The notes beneath the pieces are model-generated. The model saw only the letters and a list, made by a program, of their open reading frames with translations, was not told the DNA's origin and did not search any database. This document shows, piece by piece, positions 46,760 to 58,130 of a stretch of DNA of 64,000 nucleotides (position 1 is its first letter; every line of letters begins with the position of its first letter). The position numbers were made by a program, and so were the translations under genes. Source of the stretch: Gordionus sp. m RMFG-2023 (Eukaryota > Nematomorpha > Gordioida > Chordodea > Parachordodidae); assembly GCF_954871325.1 (NCBI RefSeq), contig NC_088777.1, positions 28,993,366 through 29,057,365 on the forward strand, written 5' to 3'.

Positions 46760-48270
46760 AGAAATTTTAAAAATAACGATTATGACAATTGTCACTTTTA
46801 ATTGGTACATCTTCATTAAATTTTTATTTAAACATGTTATTATTACTCATTTTAACATATTTTCGTCAACAAAAATCAAAAAACTTTTAAAATAATGATT
46901 ATGACAATTGCCGCTTATCTAGAGTACATCTTCACTAAATTTTTATTTAAACATGTTATCAATACTTATTTTAAAATATTTTCCTCAAAAAAATTCAAAA
47001 AACTTTAAGAATAACGATTATGACAATTGTCACTTTTCATTGGTACATCTTCACTAAATTTATATTTACACATGTTATCTGTTGAATATATGACTAATTT
47101 ACATGTCATATTATATTTATATTTTTTTAAGATTTTTATTCAAAATACCTTTTAAAAATTGTCTTTTCTATTTTAATATGTTAAAGAGTTTAAAATTGTC
47201 TTATCTTATTTAACATACTAAAAACCTTATTTTTGTATCATTTTATTTTGTGAATAGTTACAAAAACTAATTACTGAAAATGTATATAAAGTGTAATATA
47301 TTTTTGTAAAAAACAGAGATATATAAATTTTTCAATAAAAGTTTGTTTTACTCGTACCTTGTTTGCAATGCCTTCCATAAAATAATATTATCAATACTTA
47401 TTTTAACATATTTTCTTCAAAAAAATTCAAAAAACTTATAAAATAACGATTATGACAATTGTCACTTTTCTATGGTACATCTTAACTAAATTTTTATTTA
47501 AACATGTTTTTAATACTTATTTTAACATATTTTCTTCAAAAAAAATCAAAAAACTTTAAAAATAACGATTATGACAAATGTCACTTTTCATTGGTATCTT
47601 CACTAAATTTATATTTACACATGTTATTAATACTTATAACATATTTTCTTCAAAAAAATTCAAAAAACTTTAAAAATAACTATTATGACAATTGTCACTT
47701 TTCATTGTCTTCACTAAATTTATATTTACACATGTTATTAATACTTATTTTAACATATTTTCGTCAAAAAAATTCAAAAAACTTTAAAAATAACGATTAT
47801 GACAATGTCAATTTTCTATGGTACATCTTCACTAAATTTTATTTAAACATGTTATCAATACTTATTTTAACATATTTTCTTCAAAAAAATTCAAAAAACT
47901 TATAAAATAACGATTATGACAATTGTCACTTTTCTATGGTACATCTTCACTAAATTTTTATTTAAACATGTTTTTAATACTTATTTTAACATATTTTCTT
48001 CAATTAAATTCAAAAAACTTATAAAATAACGATTATGACAATTGTCACTTTTCATTGTCTTCACTAAATTTATATTTACACATGATATTAATACTTATTT
48101 TAACATATTTTCGTCAAAAAATTCAAAAAACTTTAAAAATAACGATTATGACAATGTCAATTTTCTATGGTACATCTTCACTAAATTTTTATTTAAACAT
48201 CTTATTAATACTTATTTTAACATATTTTCTTCAAAAAAATTCAAAAAACTTATAAAATAACGATTATGTC
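46760..48270 (-). repeat. Tandem array, right arm of Z (inverted)
   Basis: About 10 units in opposite orientation, interrupted at 47078-47390. Open frames of 60-130 codons across the array (for example 47504-47905) merely read the repeat. Confidence 0.75.
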
Positions 48271-48873
48271 CTTAAAAAGATCATATAAAATCATCAAAAA
48301 AGTTTCATAAAATCCACCTCATTTAATAAAAAATAGATAATTTAAAAAAAAATGATATAAAAATTATAAAAGATTTCACCTAAAAGATTGTTTATTTATC
48401 TAATAAAATTTACAATATAATTCCTCAATAAAAGATGTATTTACAAAGAAGATTGTGAAAATCACTAATAAATTATATTAAAAGGAATATTACATTTTTA
48501 CAATATAGCAGCATATTATTTTTTTTATTAAAATAACATCAAATAAATAAATTTATTTTCATTTCAAAATATAATAATATAAATAAAAAATATTAAATCA
48601 TATCATGTTTATTTGTTGATAATAATAAAATATTTACATTAAATATAAATAAAATAAATTATTTTACTAAAATAAATAAATAATAATTAATACTAAGCAT
48701 CGATGCAGAATTTTGACTAATTTAATTTTAGCAGATTTATATAGGCTTAGTTAGACGATTTTTAGGCTTAGCCGATTTTTAGGCTTAACCTAATTAGGCT
48801 TAGCCGATTTTTAGGCTTAGCCTTATTAGGCTTAGGCGTAGTTTTTAGCCGATTACGCAACACTACTTATCGA

Positions 48874-49660
48874 TAGAAAAAATACGAATGAAAGTTGATT
48901 TATTTTTTCAAGTTTTGTAAAATTGGTTTTGATCTTACTTTTTACATAATCAATTTCCTCACATCAAATTTCTCGTTCTAAATGATATTTTTAAAAGCAA
49001 TTTCAATTAATTAGACTTTAAATTAATTAACTCTTCTAAAGTAGAAGAAATTTTTTATTATAAAAAAAGAAGAGATCAAAAAATAATATAAAAACCTTTT
49101 ATTTATATTAAAAAAAAGCATTTTTTATTTACTTCCCTAGCGCATATTTTTTTTGAACGTTACCGTATGATTTTCTCTTTATTTATTGAAAAAATAAGCT
49201 ATTTTATATTTGGCTCCCTAAATTTTATATTTTTTTAAAAAATTACACCAAAAATATATCGTATGAGCAATATTTTTCTATTCTTTATAAAAAATAAGCA
49301 ATATTAAATTTTCTTCCATCTATATTTTTTTAACGTAGTAAATAATATTTATTTTTTTAACGCAGTAAAAATAATAGTAAATTTTTAACGTAGTAAATAT
49401 AATAGTAAATTTTTTACATGGTAAAAAAATAGTAATTTAATGTAAAAATAATATATATTTTTTTAACGTTATGAAAATTATATTCTTTATTTTAAACTAA
49501 GTCAGATTAGTATTAAAATTTTTTTATATAGAGTAAAGATTATATTATTTTATATTTAAGAATTTTTAAGAAATATTTTAAGGGAAGCAATGCTTCCCTT
49601 GCTTCAATGTCTTTATCATTGAATCACCACCTGTTAATGTTAAAATATCCATATAAGTAT
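48874..49660. other. Noncoding AT-rich stretch with short AACGTAGTAAA repeats
   Basis: At 49320-49480 the words TTTTTTTAACGTAGTAAATA and AATAGTAAATTTTT recur about five times at 30-40 bp. Otherwise no feature recognised. Confidence 0.35.
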
Positions 49661-49664
49661 TTTT

Positions 49665-49975
49665 TTTACCTGTTCACCAATAGAAAACTAATGGTAAACT
49701 AGCCTGATAGCAAATAGGGATTTTCATATTATATACATTCAAAGTGCTATTTTATTCAAAGTTAATATATTAATTTCTTCTACATTTTTGTTAAATAAAA
49801 ATTATTTTTTTTGAATATTTTTTTTTACCTATTCAACAATAGAAAACTATGGTACTAGCCTGATAGAAAATAGGGACTTTCATATCATATACATTCAAAA
49901 TGATAGTTTATTCAAAGTAAATATATTAATTTCTTCTAAATTTTTGTTAAATAATTTATTTTAGAATATTTTTTT
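49665..49975 (+). repeat. Tandem duplication, about 157-bp unit
   Basis: Two adjacent copies: both contain TTTTTTTTACCT-type start, CAATAGAAAACTA, CTAGCCTGATAG, AAATAGGGA, TTCATAT, ATATACATTCAAA, TATATTAATTTCTTCTA and TTTTTGTTAAATAA. About 10% different. Confidence 0.6.
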
Positions 49976-50508
49976 TAATGATAAAATAATCACAATTATT
50001 ACAATCTTATGTGGCATCATCTTATATAAAAAATTGTCAATTAAATACGTAAATTTATTTATATATTTTTTTATAAATTTATACTATAACATATTTTATT
50101 TGGAAAATAAAGCTTATTATATTTTGCTTTTAAAGTTTTAAACAGCATTTTGTTTTTAGATACTAAAAAATAAGATACAGCATCTTAAAACTTATTAAAA
50201 TTTTTGCTAAGTATCTACTATCTTAGAATAAAAATTTTAAAAAGTATCTGCATCTGTATCTGGAGATTTTCCGAAAATACGTACAAACTTTGTGTGACAA
50301 AAGGAAAATTTTTCAATACAAGGCTAGTTAGTTTTTACCCCTAGTGGACCTATAAAAATAAAACAAAATTTCTTCACAAATGTATAGGCTAAATTAAATT
50401 ATTGATAAAGATACTGATTGCCAATTTTTTATAATTGCCAAGTAACGATTAATTTTTAAGAAAAACAATTGTTAATATGATTTAGTTTGGAATAATTTAT
50501 TAGTATAA
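49976..50508 (+). promoter_or_regulatory. Presumed 5' flank / UTR of the AMMECR1 homologue
   Basis: AT-rich sequence upstream of the ATG. I see no distinct TATA or initiator element that stands out from the background. At 50150-50270 there are TATCTGCATCTGTATCTGG words like those in the ends of the hAT element at 19947, suggesting an old fragment. Confidence 0.2.
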
Positions 50509-50831
50509 ATGAATCATAGCAGTAATAAATCTCATAATCATGTATGTCCCAGTTGTTGTGGCAATGATGGAATTATTAAAAAGCAGAAAATAAATAATTT
50601 TTCACCAGCGAATCAAAATAGCAATAATTTAACTATAAATGGCAATAATTGGATGAATGGTTATAGTGAAGGTTGCCCAAAAATTATGAACATGTCTAAT
50701 CATCTCTCTATAATGCCTAATGGGCAAAATATTGTCCATATCAATATGTGCTTTTATTGTTTTGATGTTCTAAAAGCTCATCTAAATGGCAATGACATTC
50801 CTAAGTCTCCCAATTTACCACGTGATAACTA
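50509..50831 (+). CDS. AMMECR1: AMMECR1 homologue, first coding exon
   Basis: ATG at 50509 opens 107 codons ending in a strong donor TA|GTAAGTTC at 50832. The N-terminus has CPSCCGNDGIIKKQKINNFS, which lines up with the start of vertebrate AMMECR1 (CCG..KKQK). After an Asn-rich linker comes NMCFYCFDVLKAHLNGNDIP KSPN, the conserved start of the AMMECR1 domain (MC.FCFDVLY.HL......P..P). The split codon TA| would give Tyr, as in the family's next residues (YPLFVTW), so the exon boundary fits. AMMECR1 is a conserved protein of unsettled biochemical role, linked in humans to the AMME contiguous-gene syndrome. The domain's remainder (LRGCIGTF and beyond) must lie in later exons; I did not find them to the right in this window, so the first intron may exceed 13 kb. 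Confidence 0.75.
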
Positions 50832-50833
50832 GT

Positions 50834-51211
50834 AAGTTCTTTGTCATAATATTCTTTGTATCAATATTTTTTTACATTTCAAAATATATAATCAAATTTA
50901 ATTTATAATGCATTGATATATTTTTAAGTTTTCACTGAATTTTACATATACATTAACTAAATTTCAACTTTTGATGTGATATTGATTTAAGGATAAGACA
51001 ATTATTTTTTATTTATTGATAATCACATCTTATTTAGAATAATAATTCTATTTATCTCTATAATATTATTTTCTTACTTAAAATCTGATAAATTAAATAT
51101 CTGCACCACATTAGATAAAGTGATGTATGAAGCCTTAATTAAGATGATCTTGTACAGATATATTAATTTACCTTTAGAACTTTTAATATAGGTAACCTTT
51201 ATTATAATTTC
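50834..51211 (+). other. Start of presumed AMMECR1 intron 1
   Basis: AT-rich, noncoding. If the gene continues rightward, all elements from here to the window end lie in its introns or beyond its end. Confidence 0.3.
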
Positions 51212-51660
51212 TTATTCCTCACACCATTGTATAACATATTTCAAATCACTTTTCCTTTTATTTACTAATTAAACTGCCTTCATACTTTTTTTCTATATTT
51301 ATACTTTAAACTCATGTTCTTTATATTTTCAAAATAACAAGTTATTATTGTAAAAAATGAACATTAATTTATAATTTGATAATATTTTATCAATGATTTT
51401 TAAACTTAATATCTCATAAATAAATAAATCCTCATATCATTGTATAACATATTTCAAATCACTTTTCTGGACTTTTCCTTTTATTTATTAATTAGATTGT
51501 TATTATACTTTTTTTTTAATATTTACTTTTTACTTTAAACCCATATTCTTTATATTTTCAAAATAAGACAAGCTATTATTTGAAAAAATGAACCCTTAAT
51601 TTCATAATTTGAATATTTCATCAATGATTTTTTAAACTCAATATCTCATAAAAATGAATG
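51212..51660 (+). repeat. Tandem duplication, about 219-bp unit
   Basis: Unit starts TCCTCACACCATTGTATAAC (51212) and again TCCTCATATCATTGTATAAC (51431). Shared order: ATATTTCAAATCACTTTTC, TTTATT, TTTATATTTTCAAAATAA, TGAACATTAATTT/AACCCTTAATTT, TCAATGATTTTTAAACT, AATATCTCATAAA. A third partial copy of the end follows to about 51715. Confidence 0.6.
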
Positions 51661-52177
51661 TCATAATTGATTATTTCATCAATGATTTTTTAAACTCAAT
51701 ATCTAATAAAATGTCATAATTGATGAAATATTTTCATATTAAGTGCAATCATCACACAATTTTAGATCAACAAATGTTAAAAATAACTGTCTGGGCTAGG
51801 CTTAAAAAAGAATAAAAATTCAGGCTGGATTGAAAATATATAAAATCCCAAGCTTAAAAATATGAGATAAAAAATAAAATATGAACTAAGCCTGAAAATT
51901 TAACCGATGCAATTCTCTGATTTATTTTTTTTAAATTAATGTTCCAATATTAGTAATGTTCTAATACTAAAATTACTTTTGAAAAGTTACAAGCTACATC
52001 TTAAATAATGAAACTAATTCCATGCTTTATATTTTCCAATACAATATAATTTATCACACTAATTAAGATAAATATTGTTAAAAGTTACTTATTACATTTA
52101 TATAAGGTAACTACTTAAAGTATTAGTTATATTTAAAAACTAGGGTTGATTAATAAAAATCAATTATATTCATGATT

Positions 52178-52746
52178 AAAGATCTGCCTGGTCATTTTGG
52201 CTTGTTAAGAATTTTTAAACAAGTTGCTTTACCTGGCCTGTTAAATTTTTTTTTTTAAAACTACCTGGCACAATTATAGTTTTTAGAAAAATTTGCCCTG
52301 GTCATTTTTGTAAATTTTCTGGCCAACACATTTATAATGTCTATATCTAATTTTTTTTTCCAATATTAATTAATGCTCTTGATCTCCTCTATGGTTATTT
52401 CTATCTTTCTCCAACCATTTTATAAATCAATTATATTTGATATAAATGTGTATCTGTAATTTGGTCATATATCATAAATAATTTGTATAATTTTTTATAA
52501 ATTTCCTATATTATTTTTATTCTAGTTATACACCATTAAAATCAAATAAATGAGCATTTATTTGGTATTAAAATTTTGATCTATTTTAATACCTGAGCTG
52601 GCCTATTAAAATTTACGAAAAATCAGATTTCAAGGCCCTACCTAATTTTTTATCTATAAATTACCCAGCCTGGTCCAATTTTTTGCCTAGCCCATCCATT
52701 ATTAATTTTGTGCCTGATCAGTGAGCTGGGCTTTGCAAATCTTTTA
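52178..52746. mobile_element. hAT-type miniature element (AAAGATCTGCC ends)
   Basis: 569 bp between perfect 8-bp duplications TCATGATT (52170-52177 and 52747-52754). Ends AAAGATCTGCCTGG and GCTTTGCAAATCTTTTA are roughly inverted. CCTGGC/GGCCTGTTAAA words alternate with A/T runs as in the CAGAGACCTGC family. Noncoding. Confidence 0.6.
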
Positions 52747-53020
52747 TCATGATTTAAATCACCCAGGTTTTTATAAAAAATAAGTAATTTAAATCAATAT
52801 TTTAATGCAATTTTATTAAAATCAAATACTAAATTACGTGATTTATTTTAATATTCATTATTTAGATTTTTGACATAATATATAAAATGATTGTTAATTC
52901 TAATCTCAATATGGTGAGAAATCATTTATATTTTTTATTATTTAAACTAATATCAAATTGTAAAATTAAAAAATAACTCTCAAATCATAATAGATTATCA
53001 ATCACGTAAGTATTATCTAT

Positions 53021-53114
53021 CAGAGATCTGCAAAGCCTCTTGGCCTGTTAAGAATTTTTTCACAAGTTGCCTAACACGAATTTTTTTTATTGAGTCCAGT
53101 CTTGCAGATCTCTA
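53021..53114. mobile_element. Tiny hAT-type miniature element
   Basis: 94 bp, ends CAGAGATCTGCAA and TTGCAGATCTCTA, flanks TTATCTAT and TCATCTAT (7 of 8 identical). Interior GGCCTGTTAAGAATTTTTTC matches words in 52178-52746. Confidence 0.65.
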
Positions 53115-53329
53115 TCATCTATGTCCACTACTTTGATATTTGAATTTAATTTTTAAAAGAAACTATTTCCCCTACAATTTTTAAGTTTATTTGGAATGCA
53201 TTTCAAAAGATAAAAATATACTCTTTCTAATGAAGTTGACGATCATATTTCTTGTTAGATTGGATGATAAACATGAATCTAGGAAAATAATTCCCTGGAA
53301 AAACACCCCAGGAAAATAATTCCCCGTTT

Positions 53330-54477
53330 TTTAAGATCCTATAAAATATTAAATTATTTTTAGAAAATTAACAAAATAGGAATATAAATCTCCAAATAAA
53401 ATTGTTAGACAAAATTATGAATAAAAACTCGTGATTAATATTAAACCTAGCCAAATTTTTAAATTATTAATTAACCTAACCAATATAATGTAAAATGTTA
53501 TGGCCTTATCCCAACAAAACAATATTTATAAAATAAGCCAATTGGATACCTAGTCTCTATGATATTAGCCAAATATTATTATAAGCTAAGGTAATGAAAA
53601 TGACCCAGATTTTTATTTTGGCCCGTATTTATAAATTCATACCATTTTTTGACCCGGATCTGCACTACTTTTATTAAATCAAAATGTTTTTAAATTCAAA
53701 TTTCCTTGAAGATTTAAGGAATAATTAAACGAAAAGTTAAATAAATCAAGTTCACCTTTACACATTTTCATCAACTTTTAGGTATTTACTGAAAATCAAA
53801 TTTTTATTTCAAGAAAATATTTATTATAAAAAAATATTTATTTTTACTCAAATTATTATTCATCATGAAGTTTTTAGAAATATATTAAAATTTTAAATAT
53901 CAGTTGGAGATAAGAGGCTTTTCACAATTGCCTTCATAAATAGATAACCAATTTTTCAATTGATATAATTTTGTTATGCTATATATGAAGTCTTTTTCTG
54001 ATAATTATTAGAATAATATAAAATATATTGTGTTCTATGTAACAAATTTGATATTTATCATTAGTTGGCAAAAATAATAGCATGACTTTTACAAACTCTT
54101 GAATAGTGCCCTTTTTGTTTTTAATTAATGATGGGCTATTAAATGATATAATATATATATATATATATATATATAAATTCGGTGGCGAAATAGGAAATTT
54201 GCAATTCAACCTGGTCTCCTCTATTTGATAAAAATTTACTGAAGTTAATGCCTTATAAGAATTTAACTGGCTAATACAAAATCAATACAAAACTTGCTAA
54301 ATTATATTTTTACTGATTAATTTAAATTAAATATTACTGCCATAAGTAATGATAAAACTGACCATTTTAGTCAAAAAACATCTATTCAGCACTGAGTATA
54401 TATTTCAAATCTTACAATTATTGTTTTGCTTATGAATTTTTTTTTAAAATTTACTGAAAAGAAATAATTATATTTTA
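53330..54477. other. Noncoding AT-rich stretch with an (AT)n microsatellite
   Basis: A pure AT dinucleotide run sits at about 54148-54174. No gene seen. Confidence 0.4.
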
Positions 54478-55222
54478 TTAAAATGATATATGAAACAATT
54501 CTAGATCATGTTCTCTAATTAAAGAAAGAAAATTAGATAAGTCCCTTCTCTCTTCTAAAAAATCAATACATAAATTTTTCAAAATATTTTGTTTTGCACT
54601 ATAGCTACCATTTTTTGGGGGAGTGTTGATCCCAATACTCCATTGGGCTATTTTGCTCATGTCGACGGCTATTTCCATCCTTATCTTTTCGATTAGTCCC
54701 CATATCTTAGGTTTTTGTGACCTAAGGTATGCTGAAATTGATTATTCTACCCTTCACATACATTATTTATTTGATTTTCCCCAGCAAATGTTTCAGGTGG
54801 AACAATGGCTCTACTTGCCTTTGTCCCATTTCTTAACCCATTCATATAATTTTTATCAAAATATTACAATAGTTCTCAGTTTTCATCCGATACAATTACT
54901 ACATCCCTCTATTAACATCATGTACAGGTAAAAATGTTAATTCGTCGACATTGCTGCAAATGAACATAATGATGGATCATTACGATATATTGTTATTTTG
55001 ATTCTTGAATCTTCCTATGGTAGATTGAGTTGGATGATAGAAACATCCTTGGATAATGATATCTCTAAATAGATTTTCATTGTAATATTTCAAAATAACT
55101 GGACATTTTTCAGCATTATACAATGTACATTTGTATCTTTTAAAATTTATCGTAGTTTTATGATAATTGTAGGAATAGCCTTCATGAAAAATTTTGTGCT
55201 TATTTAACGGAAGAATAAACAT
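54478..55222 (-). pseudogene. MULE-like transposase remnants with FLYWCH-type head
   Basis: Minus strand 55222-54980 encodes KIFHEGYSYNYHKTTINFKR, YKCTLYNAEKCPVILKYYNE and RDIIIQGCFYHPTQ: the FLYWCH-type finger (F..G..Y..H......YW.C......C......H.H). Lower down, 54720-54478 encodes GLIEKIRMEIAVDMSKIAQW then NILKNLCIDFLEERRDLSNF, the C-terminal region that follows the catalytic core in FLYWCH-headed MULE transposases (W.FI..I..E.......I......P). The central catalytic part between them is mostly missing or unreadable. A decayed, internally deleted DNA transposon; the two parts have the same order and strand as in an intact gene. Confidence 0.5.
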
Positions 55223-56257
55223 AAAAAATTAATTTATTATATCAAAAATATTTAAAATGGTAAAAGTAATAAAATAACAAAATGAAAATGATTTCATTTA
55301 TACAAACAATAAACCACCCAAATATTTAAATTTATTCTTGAACATAACTTTCCTTTCAACGTTATAAATATGAATAATATCAAGGAGCAACGGGGATTAT
55401 ATATCGGAGTTGGAAATTTTTCAAATATAAGTTTATATTTTAAGATTATAGTCACCCTGTGTTTTCTACAATTTAACAAAATATCGACTAAAAATAATTT
55501 TCAATATTTTTGATAATGTAAATGAATTAAATATATTTAAAATTATAATATTTATAAAAGTATATTTTTTGGTAGCGTTTAATTATTTGAAAGATAGTTG
55601 TTGGATTAAGGTCTTCTACCATTTTTAAAATAAGCCCTTGTAATCAGTGATTTGGATCAATACTTTTTTGGAAATTTATAGTCAGATACAATTTTTAAAA
55701 TCAATAGTATTAATCCATTTTGTTATATTTGTTAGGGATTCAGTAAGATATAAACGTACAGAACAGAATAGTGTTCTAATATTCATATTTAATGTTATAT
55801 ATCCTTTTAACCTTAGTAGCTTGTGTTGGAAATACACCCCCCCCCCTCTCCCTCCCTTCATGGTAAAATAATGTGGTAAAATTATTTGTTTTCTTAACAT
55901 ATATTGATATCTAGATGAAAAGTGGATTATGAAAATAACCTCCATACTAGGAAAAAATTTGCTTTCACATTTTTTTAAAAAAATTTTAAATTTGAAAACC
56001 TCTTCTATAATTTTCATCTATTTCTATAAAAATCTATTATGTTTTCTTTCTAAGATGTCACAAATCTATACTTTTTATGCTATCTACTAAATTATAAAGT
56101 ATCAAAGCTACCAACCGATTTATCAATTCTCATATTTTAAGAGTGCCCTATTTAATCGCTTAGAATTAAAACAGAAATGTTTAAAAAAATCCTTAAACAT
56201 AGAGAATAAATACTCAACGTTCAGAAAATGATTATTTGATGGTATCACTTCAATTCG
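55223..56257. other. Noncoding stretch, nothing assigned
   Basis: AT-rich with a run of ten or more C at about 55838. Open frames here have no recognisable content. Confidence 0.3.
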
Positions 56258-58130
56258 GCGCGGAAAATTCGGCGCAGCGTCAATTCAGCGCGTCGACAAT
56301 TCAACGCGTATCTAATACAGCTGCAATTTATTATAAATTTATTAGTATTAAAAAAAGGATGATTAAATAGAAGTCATTTTGAATATTAGTCCCATTAATT
56401 ATTTCTTTACATTTTTTTTTACAAAAATCTCAATTTTATTTACTAAGATTTATTGGTGGACAAATTTATCACATTATATACATATTATTTTGGCTAAAAT
56501 CTTAATCGACAGTTTTTAAAAATTGACCCAAATCGGTCGTTAAACATTTTAATTTGAATATAAAGAGAGGTCTACTTTTATCTGAGATTTTTATAATTCA
56601 TCTAGTATCAAATTTTTATCTAGAATAATCTCCATATAAATATTTTTTATCCATTTAAATCACCTGTAGTATTTATTAAATAGGTTTTTAACCTTTTTAA
56701 AGTTGAAAAAGGCCTTTCATTAGTGCAGGTACTAATTGGTAATGTAGCTAAAATAGTTAATAATATTTTGATATTGTCAGGGAATCTAAAGTGTAATTAC
56801 ACATGGAAAGGGCCTGCAGAGCATTTTTTGTCTCAAAGGATACTCTATTCTGTCAAGATTTACGAAAATCGCACATTACAAAAACTTATCATACGAGCCT
56901 TCTAAATCATCATGTAAAACTCTGAGATTTTCCTAATATCCTAACGTGGTAACCAACAGTTTAGACTCGACCGGCAAAAGAAAATAAAATCTTTTTAAAA
57001 TAAAATTATGACTAATAAATCTTTCCTTTAATTTAAATAAAATGTACCAATAAGAGGAATAAAAATGTTTATTTTATGAGAATCCTCAATCTTAGTTGCA
57101 TCAATATTTGAGTATTTGGATTGTCTAGAAACTACTCTAGTTAAATTTCAATCCCAAACATATTATAGCAATCTCTTTTATTTTCTCTTATATTTCATGA
57201 AATTTTTCATCCACATTCTCTGATATTTGTTAATATTTTAACAATATCCTTTGCTCTATTCATAACCTCCCTTAAATCCAAATCAATTTTTTATAGCATT
57301 TTGCTAAAATCATATGTATAATTAAATAAAAAATAAACAACATTGAATGGATATAAAAAATTGTGGCTTAATAATAGCCTGCAAAAGATTCTCAGCATCT
57401 GTTGATTTTTTTTTCTTGCTTGATATATAAAAATCTAGTGCTGCAAATACAACATTATATAGTTCAATAAAGAGTTTCACGGACTCTTGTCTTTCAATGA
57501 ATCTAGTCGGACAAAATCTTTTTAGTTTATTTTTTAAATTAATGTCATGATAAGCCACTTATATTTTTTTATCCATGATAATTGGAATGTCAAATTTCTC
57601 ATATTTAATGACACTGAAAATTTATAATTTTATTTATAATTTTATTTTTAATTAGTATTTATAATTTTAATACCTATAATATAAATAAATATATAAAATT
57701 GCGCATTAATTCGTCGGGCCGATTTGGGCATATTTTTAAAAACGGTCGATTAAGATTTTAAATAAATAATATGTAACATTAGAGATAGAGGTCCAAACCT
57801 TTCCTTTTCTTTATTTGTTTCATTCTTCGATGCGCAAAATCTTTAGGGTTACATAATATTGGCTACTAATCAACATACCTTATAATATCGTAAATTGGTC
57901 CACCAAAGAAATCGGTATAAATATTAGTTGTTAATTTTTTTTTTGATATTTTTAAATTTTTTATTGATATCACACATTTAGTAAATAAAATTGAGATTTT
58001 TGTAAAAAAAATATAAAGAAATAATTATAAGGACTAACATTCAAAATGACTTATATTTAATCATCCTTTTTTTTATACTAATAAATTTATAATAAATTGC
58101 AGCTGTATTAGATACGCGCCGAATTGTCAT
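56258..58130. mobile_element. Inverted-repeat element with CAATTCGGCGCG end array and hAT relics
   Basis: Left arm about 56300-56450, right arm about 57975-58125: CGCGTATCTAATACAGCTGC, ATTTATTATAAATTTATTAG, AAAAAAGGATGATTAAAT, AAATCTCAATTTTATTTACT are complementary. The left tip has four variants of CAATTCGGCGCG in 60 bp (AATTCGGCGCAGCG, CAATTCAGCGCGTCG, CAATTCAACGCG); the right tip keeps one. The outer word GTCAATTCAGCG is also the terminus of foldback X. hAT transposase pieces lie inside on the minus strand. Confidence 0.55.
56640..57560 (-). pseudogene. hAT transposase fossil (DUF4371/ZMYM-like)
   Basis: 57545-57400 (minus) reads INLKNKLKRFCPTRFIERQE then SVKLFIELYNVVFAALDF, the family's CPTRW..R..... 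core. Around 56700-56640 the minus strand reads NERPFSTLKRLKTYLINTTG, the hATC domain (ERSFSTLKRLKTYLRNT). Between them the sequence is decayed. Inside the element 56258-58130 and probably its former transposase, though a separate insertion cannot be excluded. Confidence 0.6.

Larger units (their letters stand above)
44916..48865. mobile_element. Foldback element Z (TAGTGTTGCG ends, GACAATTGTC arrays)
   Basis: 3.95 kb, bounded by TAGTGTTGCGTAATCGGCTA and its complement TAGCCGATTACGCAACACTA, with the perfect 8-bp target duplication CTTATCGA (44908-44915 and 48866-48873). Tips (to 45180; from 48715) are arrays of a 17-bp word, GGCTAAGCCTAAAAATC. Then comes the AT-rich block of about 350 bp shared with element X, then GACAATTGTC-unit arrays, left 45600-46490 and right 46760-48270, inverted. 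The spacer 46490-46760 is unique and noncoding, and an unrelated segment of about 310 bp (47078-47390) interrupts the right array. The 8-bp duplication and TAGTG start identify hAT-type transposition. No transposase. Confidence 0.8.

Noticed and set aside
45668-48260. Several 66-133 codon frames such as SLNLYLHMLLILILTYF
   Set aside because: Translations of the array units of element Z on either strand; periodic and without other support.
55647-56017. Overlapping frames on both strands around a C-run
   Set aside because: Low-complexity and hydrophobic, no family similarity; likely chance.
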